From NCBI GenBank assembly GCA_937958185.1, contig CALFFN010000022.1, positions 165,361 to 229,360 on the forward strand: a stretch of DNA of 64,000 bases. Reading direction: 5' to 3'. The first letter of the stretch is position 1. Every line of letters starts with the position of its first letter. The notes below the pieces were generated by a model. That model did not search any database, was not told the origin of the DNA, and was given only the letters and a program-made list of their open reading frames with translations. The translations under genes and the position numbers were made by a program. Of the stretch, positions 16,641 through 25,779 are shown one piece after another. Source of the stretch: an uncultured Neglectibacter sp. (GTDB taxonomy: Bacteria > Bacillota > Clostridia > Oscillospirales > Acutalibacteraceae).

Positions 16641-17198
16641 TTACGCACGCTCCATGTACTCGCCGGTACGGGTGTCCACGCGGATCTTCTCGCCCTCATT
16701 GATGAACAGGGGAACGCGGATCTCCGCCCCGGTCTCCAAAGTGGCGGGCTTCAGGGTATTGGTGGCGGTATCGCCCTTGACGCCGGGCTCGGTCTTCACG
16801 ACCTCCAGCTCCACAAAGTTGGGAGGCTCCACGCCAAACACATTGCCCTTGTAGGACAGCACCTTGCACCCCATGTTTTCCTTGACGAACTTGAAGTTGT
16901 CGGTCAGCACGCTGCTGTTGATCGGGGTCTGCTCATAGGTCTCATTGTCCATGAAATAGTACAGGTCGCCATCGCTGTACAGATATTCCATGTCCCGGCG
17001 CTCGATATAAGCGGTGGGGAATTTATCGTTGGGGTTAAAGGTTTTTTCCGTCACAGCCCCGGAAATGACATTGCGGATCTTCGTGCGTACAAAGGCGGCG
17101 CCCTTGCCCGGCTTTACGTGCTGGAACTCGATGATGGAATACACACCGCCGTCCATTTCAAATGTAACGCCGTTTCTAAAATCGCCTGCGGTTACCAT
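16641..17198 (-). CDS. efp: translation elongation factor P
   Basis: 185 residues from the ATG at 17198 (MVTAGDFRNGVTFEMDGG); a longer in-frame reading to 17213 adds five residues without support. The three beta-barrel domains are intact; the modification loop has Lys in VKPGKGAAFVRTK, where EF-P carries its functional basic residue, and the C-terminus has RVDTRTGEYMERA. It rescues ribosomes stalled at polyproline. The M24 peptidase gene immediately upstream is the usual neighbour (yqhT-efp in Bacillus). Confidence 0.97.
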   Translation of the reverse strand: MVTAGDFRNGVTFEMDGGVYSIIEFQHVKPGKGAAFVRTKIRNVISGAVTEKTFNPNDKFPTAYIERRDMEYLYSDGDLYYFMDNETYEQTPINSSVLTDNFKFVKENMGCKVLSYKGNVFGVEPPNFVELEVVKTEPGVKGDTATNTLKPATLETGAEIRVPLFINEGEKIRVDTRTGEYMERA

Positions 17199-17324
17199 AA
17201 AAATGACCTCCAATATTATTCTTACTATGAATTTTACCCTATTTTTCCTGCAATTTCAAGATAAAATACGCAGATTACGGAAAAATAAGGGATTTCGCGG
17301 AAAAATTCACGCAGCAGAGCTTTT

Positions 17325-18407
17325 TTACAGCTCTAAAAGCTCCTTGGGAGATTTGGTCAGGCTGCGGCAGCCGTCCGCCGTGATGAGCAGCATATCCTCA
17401 ATGCGCACGCCGTATTTGGCGGGCACATAGATGCCCGGCTCGTCCGTGATGACCATGCCCTCCGCGCAGAGGGTGCTGTCGTGAGAAGCGAACCGGGGCG
17501 CTTCGTGTATCTCAAAGCCGACCCCATGCCCCAGCCCGTGTCCAAAGGTGCCGGGATAGTCCTTCTCGATGATGTCCCTTGCGATCTTATCCACATCGCG
17601 GCAGGGCATTCCGGGCTTCACGCCGTCGATGACCGCCAGCTGCGCCCGCAGCACCGTTTCATATACCCGGCGCTGCTCCTCGGAAACCTTGCCCAGCGCC
17701 ACGGTGCGGGTCATGTCGGAATGATAGCCGTCCAATAAAGCGCCGGTGTCCATGGTGACGAAATCGCCCCGGTGCACCTGGTTGTCCGACGGCACCGCGT
17801 GGCACTGGGAACCGTTTTTACCCGCAGCCACGATCAGCTCGAACGCCACGTTGTCCGCGCCGTTCTTCCGCATGAAAAATTCGATCTCCAGCGCCAGCTC
17901 CCGCTCGGTAACGCCCTCTTTGATAAAAGGCAGAATGTGCTGGAACGCCGCGTCGGTGATCTCCTGGGAAGCTTCGATCTTCTTCACTTCCTCGGGAGAT
18001 TTTATCATGCGCTGCTGCCGGATCACATGGTCGAGGGACTCGTCCAGAACAGCTTCCACGCCGATCTCCGCAAAGCTCTTCTGGAAAAGCTTCGCCTGCG
18101 CCACGGAAAGCCTGTCCATCTCCAGATAGACCTGCCGGGTCCCGTGCTTTTGCAGCAGCTCGCCCAGCTTCTGGTACAAATTTTGAAAGCCGACGACTTT
18201 ACAAAATTCCGCCTTGTACCGGGCGGCTTCCTCATAGCGGAAGTCCATCAGCAGATACGCCTGCTCCGCCGTGACCAGCAGCGCGCCGTCCGTAGCGGGG
18301 AACCGGGTAAAATACCGGCGGTTCCGCTCGGAAAATACCAGCGCCGCCTTTTGCGGGTCGCCCCGGAGCAAAGCGTCCTGCAAGCGTTCTATCGGATTTT
18401 TGCTCAT
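17325..18407 (-). CDS. Xaa-Pro peptidase, M24 family
   Basis: 360 residues. The N-terminal creatinase-like domain (about 1-125) is followed by the pita-bread catalytic domain. Metal ligands are visible: Asp in TMDTGALLDGYHSDMTRT, His in GHGLGHGVGFEIHE, and Glu in TDEPGIY and RIEDMLL. It removes N-terminal residues before proline (or cleaves Xaa-Pro dipeptides), fitting its place beside efp. The ATG overlaps the yqeG stop (ATGA), so the two are co-translated. Cytosolic. Confidence 0.93.
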   Translation of the reverse strand: MSKNPIERLQDALLRGDPQKAALVFSERNRRYFTRFPATDGALLVTAEQAYLLMDFRYEEAARYKAEFCKVVGFQNLYQKLGELLQKHGTRQVYLEMDRLSVAQAKLFQKSFAEIGVEAVLDESLDHVIRQQRMIKSPEEVKKIEASQEITDAAFQHILPFIKEGVTERELALEIEFFMRKNGADNVAFELIVAAGKNGSQCHAVPSDNQVHRGDFVTMDTGALLDGYHSDMTRTVALGKVSEEQRRVYETVLRAQLAVIDGVKPGMPCRDVDKIARDIIEKDYPGTFGHGLGHGVGFEIHEAPRFASHDSTLCAEGMVITDEPGIYVPAKYGVRIEDMLLITADGCRSLTKSPKELLEL

Positions 18408-18907
18408 AAAACATCTCTCCTGTTTCGATATTTTTCCCGCAGCCCTTTTTCAAAATGCCTGCGCACCCGAAACGTAACGCCTTCCTCTTCCTCGATGGGC
18501 GTCAGCAGCACGGATTTCATGCCGCAGAGGTTTGCCCCGATTACATCGGTGAATATCTGGTCGCCGATAATGGCGCATTCCGGGCATTTCATCCTGAGCA
18601 GCCTGCGCGCCTTCAGGTAGCCGAAGGGCAAAGGCTTCATGGCAAAGCTGATACAGTCCAGCCCGAACCGGGCGGCAAAGGGCTGCACCCGCTTTTTGAA
18701 ATTGTTGGAGACCACCAGCACCCGGAACCCCGCGTCTACCATGCGGTGCGCCCACTCCACCGCGCCGGGAATGGGCTCGTGCGAGGTATAGGAAGCCACT
18801 GTGTTGTCCACGTCTAACAGCAGCGCCTTCACGCCCAGCCCGGACAAAAATTCCGGGGTCAGGTCGGTAAGCCCCCGCTTCATAGCGGTCGGTCGAAAAA
18901 TTGCCAT
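18404..18907 (-). CDS. yqeG: YqeG family HAD IIIA-type phosphatase
   Basis: 167 residues. HAD motif I is LLDVDNTV, motif II VVSNN, motif III Lys in SFAMKPLPFGY and motif IV GDQIFTDVIGAN. This matches the YqeG/phosphatidylglycerolphosphatase-like HAD group of Firmicutes, whose physiological substrate is not settled. It overlaps the M24 peptidase start by 4 nt. Confidence 0.92.
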   Translation of the reverse strand: MAIFRPTAMKRGLTDLTPEFLSGLGVKALLLDVDNTVASYTSHEPIPGAVEWAHRMVDAGFRVLVVSNNFKKRVQPFAARFGLDCISFAMKPLPFGYLKARRLLRMKCPECAIIGDQIFTDVIGANLCGMKSVLLTPIEEEEGVTFRVRRHFEKGLREKYRNRRDVL

Positions 18908-19013
18908 ATCCTTGATTCTCCTGCCGTCCCTGTCCTGCGGAAACCGCTGCTTCCTGTTTTAGAAAAGGGTCGCAGCCCCGCTTTTTGCAGAGGAGCTTTC
19001 GCTTTTTGAGAAC

Positions 19014-19037
19014 AAAAAAGCGGGCAACAGCCCGCTT
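19014..19037 (-). terminator. intrinsic terminator of rpsU
   Basis: AAGCGGGC pairs with GCCCGCTT around a 4-nt loop, with six T residues following on the minus strand, 24 nt after the rpsU stop. Confidence 0.9.
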
Positions 19038-19060
19038 CCAAGAGGTATTGTGAGCAGCAA

Positions 19061-19237
19061 TTACTTGTACTTGCGCTTGCGAGCTGCTTCTGATTTCTTT
19101 TTCCGCTTGACAGAAGGCTTTTCATAAGCTTCTCTCTTGCGAACCTCCTGAATGACACCAGCTCTGGCGCACTGCTTTTTGAAGCGGCGAAGAGCGCTGT
19201 CCAGAGATTCATTCTCTTTGATCCGAATTTCAGCCAT
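19061..19237 (-). CDS. rpsU: 30S ribosomal protein S21
   Basis: 58 residues, starting MAEIRIKENESLDSALRRF and ending in a Lys/Arg tail (KRKKKSEAARKRKYK), the normal length and composition of bS21. AGGGAGG-type sequence precedes the ATG by about 7 nt. A clear terminator follows. It binds the 30S platform near the anti-Shine-Dalgarno helix and is often placed alone, as here. Confidence 0.97.
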   Translation of the reverse strand: MAEIRIKENESLDSALRRFKKQCARAGVIQEVRKREAYEKPSVKRKKKSEAARKRKYK

Positions 19238-19400
19238 TGTATATCCCTCCCATCCGCCGTAAGGCAGGGGTCTTCTGCGTCATATTGCTACAATACAACA
19301 AAGGTTATTATATCCCTCTCTTTTCGGATTGTCAAGCCCTGTTTCTTTCATTTTTCCGTCATTTTTGCGCAGGGCGGTTTTCCCGGAAATTTTTCGCCGC

Positions 19401-19727
19401 TCACAGCAGCAAAAATCCCACGACCAGCAGCGCGGAAAGCCCGACCCGAATGATATGGTGCGGCACGTGGACATTTTTTGCGGAAACGCCATTATAAACG
19501 GCAGTGCCGCAGATGAGCGCGCACCCCGCAAGGGCGAGAAGCCAGTCAAGCTGCACCCTGCACAGGGAGCAAACCACCGCGGCAAGCAGCAGTACGCTGC
19601 CGAAGCCCATGATCCCCGCGGGGACCTTCTGCTTCTGCGTCCTCCACTGGCTCACCGCAGCCACCAGGGATAGCAGCCCAAACAGCGCGCTGACCGCGCA
19701 GGTCAATACATACAAGGCAATATTCAT
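19401..19727 (-). CDS. small four-helix membrane protein, unknown
   Basis: 108 residues from the ATG at 19727, which has GGAGTGGGG upstream. Four hydrophobic helices (about 3-24, 37-57, 60-80, 90-108) joined by short loops; WRTQKQK forms a basic cytosolic loop. I do not recognise the family. It stands alone between dacF and rpsU. Confidence 0.6.
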   Translation of the reverse strand: MNIALYVLTCAVSALFGLLSLVAAVSQWRTQKQKVPAGIMGFGSVLLLAAVVCSLCRVQLDWLLALAGCALICGTAVYNGVSAKNVHVPHHIIRVGLSALLVVGFLLL

Positions 19728-19947
19728 TTTCCCCACTCCCTTTTTCTTTTTTCAAAGTATACTTCCTCTGCCGCGGATAGTCAATACGAGCCTGCCGGAT
19801 TCCGGGAAAAGCACAGCGCGGAAAGCGGTGTGGGCAGAGAGAAAAAATGTTGAAAAGAGCGGCAAGCCAGCCGGGAACGCAAAACCGCCGCCCTGCCGAC
19901 AAGCGGGGCGACGGGAGATTTTATTTTCGTTTTTACAGGGTAAAAAT

Positions 19948-21117
19948 TCACATGGTAAAAAAGCTGTGCAGCAGATACTGGAAAGCGGCGGAAAAGGTGA
20001 TTTCGGGAACGTCCGCGCCGGCGGTGATATCGGTTTGGGCGGCGGGCTCCCCGTTTATCGTGTAGGTCACCTTGCCGATAACGTCCCCCTTTTGGATCGG
20101 GGCGGTCAGCTCCGGCAGCCATTCTATCTTTTCCTCCACCTTGCCGCGCTCGGCAGCCCTGGTGAGTATCTTCGGCATTTCGCCGATCTGCGCGGGGACG
20201 GTCTCCTCCATGCCGCCGGAAACTGCCACATTTTCCAGCGCGGGAGCCTCCGGCACCACCACGGACCACCCGGCAAAGCCGTAATCCAGCAGCGCGGCGG
20301 CGTCCTGGAAACGGTGGTCGGTGCTGTCCGCGCCCAGGACCACGGAGATCAGCGCCAGCGAATCCCTCTCCGCCGTGGCGGTAATGCAGCTGCCAGCCTG
20401 AGAGGTGGTGCCGGTTTTCAGCCCGGTGATCCCGTTATAGGAGCGGATCAGCTTGTTGGTGTTCACCAGCTGTGTCGCCCCGTCCCGCACATAGTCGATC
20501 CACGTCAGGGTGTAGTCGAAAATCTTCGGGTGGGTGATAAGCTCCCGGCTCATCAGCGCAACGTCGTGGGCGCTGGTCAGGTGCCCTTCCTCGTCTAAGC
20601 CGTTGCAGTTTTTGAACACGGTGTCCGTCATGCCCAGCTCCTGCGCCTTTTCGTTCATCTGCCGGACAAAGGCTTCCTCGCTGCCTGCCACGTTCTCCGC
20701 CAGCACCACGGCGGCGTCGTTGGCGCTCATGATAACGGTGGCCTTTATCAGATCGTCCACCGTCATGGCCTCCCCTTCTTTCAGCCAGATGTCCGAGCCG
20801 CCCATGGAAGCGGCGTGGGCGGAAGCGGTCAGGGTATCCGTCAGGGAAAGCTGACCCGCCTCGATGGCGTCGAAGGTCAGGCACAGGGTCATGACCTTTG
20901 TAATGGACGCGCAGGGGCGCACCTCATGGGAATTTTTCTCGAACAGCACCCGCCCGGTGGACGCTTCCATCAGCACTGCCGAGGGGGCGGTAAGGGGCAA
21001 CTCCGTGCCCCCTGGCAATTCTGTGTCCGCTTCTGTTTCGCCGTGAACGGGCAAAGCGGGAAACATCATCATAACCGCCAGCAGCAGGCAGAGAAGCAGG
21101 AAAAGTTTTTTCTTCAC
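19948..21117 (-). CDS. dacF: D-alanyl-D-alanine carboxypeptidase (DacF/PBP5-type, S11)
   Basis: About 389 residues from a GTG at 21117, preferred over the ATG at 21126 because AAAGGA is 8 nt before the GTG and abuts the ATG. Signal peptide with cleavage near PVHGE. Active-site motifs: SxxK in ASITKVM, SxN in SANDAAV and KTG in LKTGTTSQAG. The C-terminal beta-rich PBP5_C-type domain is at about 270-360. It trims the terminal D-Ala of peptidoglycan stem peptides outside the membrane. The C-terminal end is hydrophobic and amphipathic, as in membrane-attached DD-carboxypeptidases. Confidence 0.95.
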   Translation of the reverse strand: MKKKLFLLLCLLLAVMMMFPALPVHGETEADTELPGGTELPLTAPSAVLMEASTGRVLFEKNSHEVRPCASITKVMTLCLTFDAIEAGQLSLTDTLTASAHAASMGGSDIWLKEGEAMTVDDLIKATVIMSANDAAVVLAENVAGSEEAFVRQMNEKAQELGMTDTVFKNCNGLDEEGHLTSAHDVALMSRELITHPKIFDYTLTWIDYVRDGATQLVNTNKLIRSYNGITGLKTGTTSQAGSCITATAERDSLALISVVLGADSTDHRFQDAAALLDYGFAGWSVVVPEAPALENVAVSGGMEETVPAQIGEMPKILTRAAERGKVEEKIEWLPELTAPIQKGDVIGKVTYTINGEPAAQTDITAGADVPEITFSAAFQYLLHSFFTM

Positions 21118-21274
21118 GGGAACCATCCTTTCTTTTCCGAAAAACCGGTCTATCCGGCTTTCCCATTAGAAAAATATGCCGGTCCGCTGTAAAACAGACG
21201 TTTTTCCGAAAAAAAGAAAGCCCCCAACAGGGACTTTCCAGAATTCAGTCATTTGCTTTCCCATCGCTCCATTT

Positions 21275-22507
21275 TCAAAGCGATACCTCCCTGTCCCGGC
21301 GAATGCGCAGGAACGCGCCCTCTTCCACCTGAACATCGGTTTTCCAATAGACTGCCATTTCCGCGTGGGGAGCAGCTTCGATAGGCTCCCAGTCCTCATT
21401 GAACAGTTCTCCCAACGGCGCGGTGAAGGCACGCTTGCCGGGCTGCAGGATATCGGCGGTCTCTCCCCGGAAAAAGCGGTTGCGCTGCCGAAGCTTTACA
21501 TACTCTCCCTGCCTGCCCTCGCAGACCGCCGCCAGCTCATATTTTCTGATGTACTGGCTGCGGTCGGGGGTCTGCCCCGGCTCGCCGCCGAAGTAGAAGC
21601 CGTGGGAATAGGTGCGGTGGCTGATTTTTTCCGTTTCCTCCAATATTTCCGGCGGCAGGGGCTTGCCGGGGTTTGCCCGGAAAAAGTCGATTGCCTGCCG
21701 GTAGGCGGAGGTCACGCTTGCCACATAATAGGCGGATTTTGCCCTGCCCTCGATCTTCAGGCTGGTAACGCCTGCCGCCGCCATTTCCGGGATATGTTCT
21801 ATCATGCGCAGGTCGTTGGAATTGAAGATATACGTTCCCTGCTCCTCCTGCAATATGGTAAAGTGCCTGTCCGGGCGCTCCTTTTCCGTGAGGAAATATT
21901 CCCAGCGGCAGGGCTGGGCGCACTGCCCGCGATTGGCGTCCCTGCCTGTCATGTAGTTGGACAGCAGGCACCGCCCGGAAAAGGAAACGCACATCGCCCC
22001 GTGAACAAAGGCTTCCAGCTCCAGCTCCCCCGGTGTATTGTCCCGGATCCCCCGGATCTCCTGTAAAGGCACTTCCCTTGCCAGCACCACCCGGCTGGCG
22101 CCCAGCTCATAGCAGGCGTTAGCGGCGGCGTAGTTGACGATACCCGTTTGGGTAGACACGTGGCGCTCTACCTGTGGAGCGTATTTTTTCGCCAGCTGCA
22201 ACACACCCAGATCGGAAATGATGAACGCGTCCACGCCGATCTCCCCGCAATAGGTGAGAAAATCCGGCAGCTCCGCCAGCTCGCCGTTTCTTGGGAGAGT
22301 ATTGCAGGTCACATAGACCTTGACATTATTTTCATGGCAATAGGATACTGCCTCCCGCAGCTCCTGCTCGCCGAAATTCTGAGGGGCAGCCCGCATGCCA
22401 AAGCTTTTCCCAGCCAGATATACGGCGTCGGCGCCGTATTTTACGGCGGAAACGAGCCGCTCCATGTCCCCTGCCGGAGCCAGCAGCTCCAAATCCGTCA
22501 GCCCCAT
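21275..22507 (-). CDS. U32 family peptidase (TrhP/YrrO-like)
   Basis: About 410 residues from the ATG at 22507 (AGGGGGA 6 nt upstream). The opening ELLAPAGDMERLVSAVKYGADAVYLAG and the signature EAFVHGAMCVSFSGRCLLSNYMTGRDANRGQCAQPCRW are diagnostic; the Cys residues probably hold an Fe-S cluster. Relatives (TrhP, YrrN/YrrO) are needed for 5-hydroxyuridine formation at tRNA position 34 rather than proteolysis. Its place next to mltG mirrors yrrL-yrrO of Bacillus. Confidence 0.93.
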   Translation of the reverse strand: MGLTDLELLAPAGDMERLVSAVKYGADAVYLAGKSFGMRAAPQNFGEQELREAVSYCHENNVKVYVTCNTLPRNGELAELPDFLTYCGEIGVDAFIISDLGVLQLAKKYAPQVERHVSTQTGIVNYAAANACYELGASRVVLAREVPLQEIRGIRDNTPGELELEAFVHGAMCVSFSGRCLLSNYMTGRDANRGQCAQPCRWEYFLTEKERPDRHFTILQEEQGTYIFNSNDLRMIEHIPEMAAAGVTSLKIEGRAKSAYYVASVTSAYRQAIDFFRANPGKPLPPEILEETEKISHRTYSHGFYFGGEPGQTPDRSQYIRKYELAAVCEGRQGEYVKLRQRNRFFRGETADILQPGKRAFTAPLGELFNEDWEPIEAAPHAEMAVYWKTDVQVEEGAFLRIRRDREVSL

Positions 22508-22576
22508 TTCCATTCCCCCTTTTTCCAATAATATATGGTTCGGCGCCCGACGACCTGTCGAGCGCCATTGCTTCGC

Positions 22577-23893
22577 TTAATTGTTCAGACCTGCCAGCTC
22601 CCGGTTGTACCAGTGGTCGTCCTCGTTGGTGGCGTAATACGCCGTGCCGTCTGCCGCGTGGCAGAAATACAGGTAAGAAGACGCGTCGCCGTCCCTGTTG
22701 GGCTTCAATGCCGCCATGATGGCGTCCATACCGGGATTGCAGATCGCCCCGGCAGGCAGGCCTTCAATTTGATACGTGTCGTAATTTCCGTAGGAAAGCG
22801 CCCCCTCCGCCGGCACCGCCTGGGGGTTCTTATAGGGATAGCAGCTGGTAGAGTCGCACTGCAGCTGGTAAATGCCGTAATCCGCGCCGAAGCTCAAGCG
22901 GTTGTGGAGCACGGCGGAAACGTTGAACATATCGCTGTCATTGGCGGCCTCCCCCTGTATGATGGAGGCAAGGGTAATGATCTGATCCATGGTATAGCCG
23001 GACTGCTGGATCAGGCTCAGGGTGGCGTCGGAAATTCTGGTCTGGAAGTTATTCAGCATTTTGCCGATGACGGAGACCAGCTCTTCCCCCTTATAGAAAT
23101 CATAGGTATCGGGGAACAGGTAGCCTTCCAGCTTGTAATACTTGCCGGAGGTGTCCCCCAATTGGGCGATAATGTCGTAATTGGTAAAGTCCAGCGTGTT
23201 GACCGCTTCCAGGAAATCAGCTCTGGTGCAGACCTCGTTATCCTCCAAAATCTGGGCAATTTCCAGAATATTGCTGCCCTCGGGGAAGGTAACGCGCACC
23301 TCCTCCCGGCTTTCATTGCCGCCCTGCAGGACCGTAATCAGCCCCTGGTAGTCCATGTTGGTGTCCACGCGGTACACACCGGGCTCAAAATATTTCCACT
23401 CGTCCTCGTCCACGGTGACCTTGCAGTACAGGGAGAAAAACTCCGGCTTGCTGATCGCGCCCCGCTGGTACAAAAGCTCTGCCAGGGAATCGGCGTCCAG
23501 CTTTTCGGGGATCGTTACTTCCGTAGAACCCTCGTTGCGCCCTACGGCAAAGAAATCATTGGAGCCGCCGATCAGATAAGACGCCAGCGTAAAGCCCAGC
23601 AGCAGCACCATGCACAGCCACACCAGGGAAAACACCCGCTTATTCTTCCGCGCCTTCAGCTTATCCCGCTTTTTGTGGGCTTTCTTTTCCGCCTTGCGCT
23701 CCTTATCGGAAGCATAATAGGCGGTGCCGGAAGCGGAGTCGCTGCGAACGGGGCGGCTTTCCGTGTACTGGGCGGGATCAAACGAGCCCGTCGCCAGATC
23801 TCTTTCGTCGATATTCACCTTGAAATCCCCGGTCGCGCGGGGCTTACCGGGCGCTGTCAAATCCTTTCGGTTCTGATTGGGTGTTTCGTTCAC
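22577..23893 (-). CDS. mltG: endolytic murein transglycosylase MltG (YceG-like)
   Basis: About 438 residues from a GTG at 23893, which has GAGGTG 6 nt upstream; readings from 23917-23947 lack an RBS. A long basic, Lys-rich cytosolic N-tail (about 1-85) precedes one TM (about 90-112), then the LysM-like and YceG catalytic parts. Conserved blocks include FPEGSNILEIAQIL, GYLFPDTYDFYKG, LASIIQGEA (catalytic Glu), LHNRLSFG and LQCDSTSCY. It cleaves nascent glycan strands at the membrane. The start overlaps the upstream 5-FTHF cyclo-ligase gene by 50 nt. Confidence 0.94.
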   Translation of the reverse strand: MNETPNQNRKDLTAPGKPRATGDFKVNIDERDLATGSFDPAQYTESRPVRSDSASGTAYYASDKERKAEKKAHKKRDKLKARKNKRVFSLVWLCMVLLLGFTLASYLIGGSNDFFAVGRNEGSTEVTIPEKLDADSLAELLYQRGAISKPEFFSLYCKVTVDEDEWKYFEPGVYRVDTNMDYQGLITVLQGGNESREEVRVTFPEGSNILEIAQILEDNEVCTRADFLEAVNTLDFTNYDIIAQLGDTSGKYYKLEGYLFPDTYDFYKGEELVSVIGKMLNNFQTRISDATLSLIQQSGYTMDQIITLASIIQGEAANDSDMFNVSAVLHNRLSFGADYGIYQLQCDSTSCYPYKNPQAVPAEGALSYGNYDTYQIEGLPAGAICNPGMDAIMAALKPNRDGDASSYLYFCHAADGTAYYATNEDDHWYNRELAGLNN

Positions 23894-24536
23894 TGCAATC
23901 ACCTCTTCCTTTCTCATTTCTATCGTCATATATCCGCATGTACACATTACTGTGGGAATGTTCCATTTTACGGCAGCCCCGCTCTGTCGTCAAAAAGTCT
24001 ACCGGCTGGTCAAATTCCTCCGCCGGCAGCCGGGGCAGAACCAGTTCTTCATAGCACAAGCCCACGCTTATCACAGGAGCTTCTGCTAAAAACCTGTCAT
24101 AGTAGCCCTTTCCATAGCCCAGCCGGTGGCCGCGCCTGTCAAACGCCGCTCCTGGCACAAAGCACAGGGCTTTCCCGTTTAGGTTTTGCGCTTGCGCTGA
24201 AAACACAGGCGCCGATCCCGGCGGCTCTAAAATGCCGAACCGCCCGGGGCGCAGGTCCTCCAGCCGGAAAACCTGATGGAACGCCATGGTCCCATCTGCC
24301 GACGGCACCGGGGCGAATACCTTTTTCCCCTCTCCCAGCGCCGCTTCCAGCAGCCGGTGGGTATCCACCTCCTGCGGCGTGCTGAGGTAGAGCAAAACGG
24401 TTTCCGCGCCGCGGTACAATGGAAAGGACAGCGCCGCTTCCAGTATTTTTTGATCCTTCTGCTCCCGGTGGGAAAGTTTCTTCCGCCGCTCCAGAAGGCT
24501 TCGGCGCAGCCGCGCCTTTTCGCTTACTGCTCCCAC
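23844..24536 (-). CDS. 5-formyltetrahydrofolate cyclo-ligase
   Basis: 230 residues from a GTG at 24536. It converts 5-formyl-THF to 5,10-methenyl-THF with ATP. Family marks are EKARLRRSLLERRKKL near the start, the PVPSADGTMAFHQ region, FGILEP and the loop RRGHRLGYGKGYYDRFL. The family normally ends near DFLTTE (about residue 183). Here the frame runs about 45 residues further, through MEHSHSNVYMRIYDDRNEK, and 50 nt into mltG. That tail has no family counterpart I recognise. The start overlaps the DJ-1 gene by 13 nt. Confidence 0.92.
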   Translation of the reverse strand: MGAVSEKARLRRSLLERRKKLSHREQKDQKILEAALSFPLYRGAETVLLYLSTPQEVDTHRLLEAALGEGKKVFAPVPSADGTMAFHQVFRLEDLRPGRFGILEPPGSAPVFSAQAQNLNGKALCFVPGAAFDRRGHRLGYGKGYYDRFLAEAPVISVGLCYEELVLPRLPAEEFDQPVDFLTTERGCRKMEHSHSNVYMRIYDDRNEKGRGDCSERNTQSEPKGFDSAR

Positions 24537-25072
24537 TGGATCCCTGCTTGAATGTCCGCCGCCTTTTCCGGCGAAACGAGGCGTTCCACCAGCTTTAAGC
24601 CAAACTGCGTTGCCACGCCCATGCCCCGGGCGGTAATGAAGTTCCCGTCCTCACAGACATAGGCTTCTCCCAGGCGCGCGCCGCCCTCCACCAGATCCTT
24701 CTGGAAATTCGGGAACGCGGTGGCGACCCTGTTTTCCAGCAGACCGCGGTGCGCCAGAATGGACGGCGCGGCGCAGATAGCGGCGACCAGTTTTCCGCGC
24801 TCCACGCAATGGGTCAGCAGCGCCTGCACCGCGGGGGACTGCTCCAAATTCAGCGTTCCCGGCAAACCGCCCGGCAATACCATGGCGTCTACCGTTTCCA
24901 TGTCAAGCTCCTCAATTTTTCCATCGGCTTTGACCGTGATCCCGTGGGACCCGGTGACCGATTCGCCGTCTACGCCCAGCATTTTCACAGTCAGCCCGGC
25001 GCGGCGCATCATATCCACCGGGGCAAGGGCTTCCACTTCCTCAAATCCATTTGCAAGCAGTACCGCTATCAT
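24524..25072 (-). CDS. DJ-1/PfpI family protein
   Basis: 182 residues, the usual DJ-1 length. The nucleophile Cys lies in AAICAAPSILA with the nearby Glu in GFEEVEALAP, both conserved in DJ-1/YajL-type proteins. Proposed roles of the family are deglycase, chaperone or glyoxalase-like activity. It lies between tmk (4 nt gap) and the 5-FTHF cyclo-ligase in one tight operon. Cytosolic. Confidence 0.92.
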   Translation of the reverse strand: MIAVLLANGFEEVEALAPVDMMRRAGLTVKMLGVDGESVTGSHGITVKADGKIEELDMETVDAMVLPGGLPGTLNLEQSPAVQALLTHCVERGKLVAAICAAPSILAHRGLLENRVATAFPNFQKDLVEGGARLGEAYVCEDGNFITARGMGVATQFGLKLVERLVSPEKAADIQAGIQWEQ

Positions 25073-25076
25073 GAAA

Positions 25077-25739
25077 CTATCTCCTCTTTTCTTCTATCGC
25101 CTGTAGTACCTTTTGATGGATCTTCTGGATGGGCAGGGGCACGCCTTCTTCGGCACAGGGGATCACTGCCCAGCCCAGCCGCTTTCCCGCAAACGCGGCG
25201 CATTCCGCGCAGGTGCGCAGGAAATCCAGATGATTTTCGTGAATGTCCTTTTTCTGCTCGTCCCCATGGTACCGCTGGGAAAGCAGCTTTTGGGACACCT
25301 CGATGGGCATATCCAGGAATATGACCTGATCCGGCTTCGGCAGCCCCAGCTTACCGTACTCTAAATCTTCCACCCAGGAGAGGTAGTCTTCCCATTTTTC
25401 CCGGGGAAGCTTGCCCATCTGGTAAATATAGTTGGAGGTGGCGTATCTGTCCGCCAGAATGGTAACGCCGTTCAGGTAGTCCGTTTTCCAATCCTTTTCA
25501 TAGCTTGCGAACCTGTCCACCGCGTAAAAGGCGCTGGCGGCATAGGCGTTCACCGCCTGGGGGTCGGAGCCGAACTCCCCGCTCAGATACATTTTTACAA
25601 GTGCGGAGGACGGCGAACTGTAATCCGGGAAGGTGACCTTTCTCGCCCCGCCGGGACGAGCCTCCAGCTCCCGCAGCAGCAGCTCAGACTGTGTGCCTTT
25701 CCCGCTGCCGTCCAGCCCCTCCAATACCAGTAACCCCAT
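25077..25739 (-). CDS. tmk: thymidylate kinase
   Basis: 220 residues. P-loop GLDGSGKGTQ (about 8-17), DRY motif in ILADRYATSNYIYQ and the LID-like RYHGDEQKKDIHE region. It phosphorylates dTMP to dTDP. ThyX lies 40 nt upstream on the same strand, so dTMP synthesis and phosphorylation are linked here. Confidence 0.93.
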   Translation of the reverse strand: MGLLVLEGLDGSGKGTQSELLLRELEARPGGARKVTFPDYSSPSSALVKMYLSGEFGSDPQAVNAYAASAFYAVDRFASYEKDWKTDYLNGVTILADRYATSNYIYQMGKLPREKWEDYLSWVEDLEYGKLGLPKPDQVIFLDMPIEVSQKLLSQRYHGDEQKKDIHENHLDFLRTCAECAAFAGKRLGWAVIPCAEEGVPLPIQKIHQKVLQAIEEKRR

Positions 25740-25779
25740 GGTGCCCTCCGATACTCGTTTTTCCGTTTGTTTGAATCAT

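Noticed and set aside
22535..24385. 616-codon open frame on the plus strand
   Set aside because: Antisense to mltG and the 5-FTHF cyclo-ligase; no family motifs.
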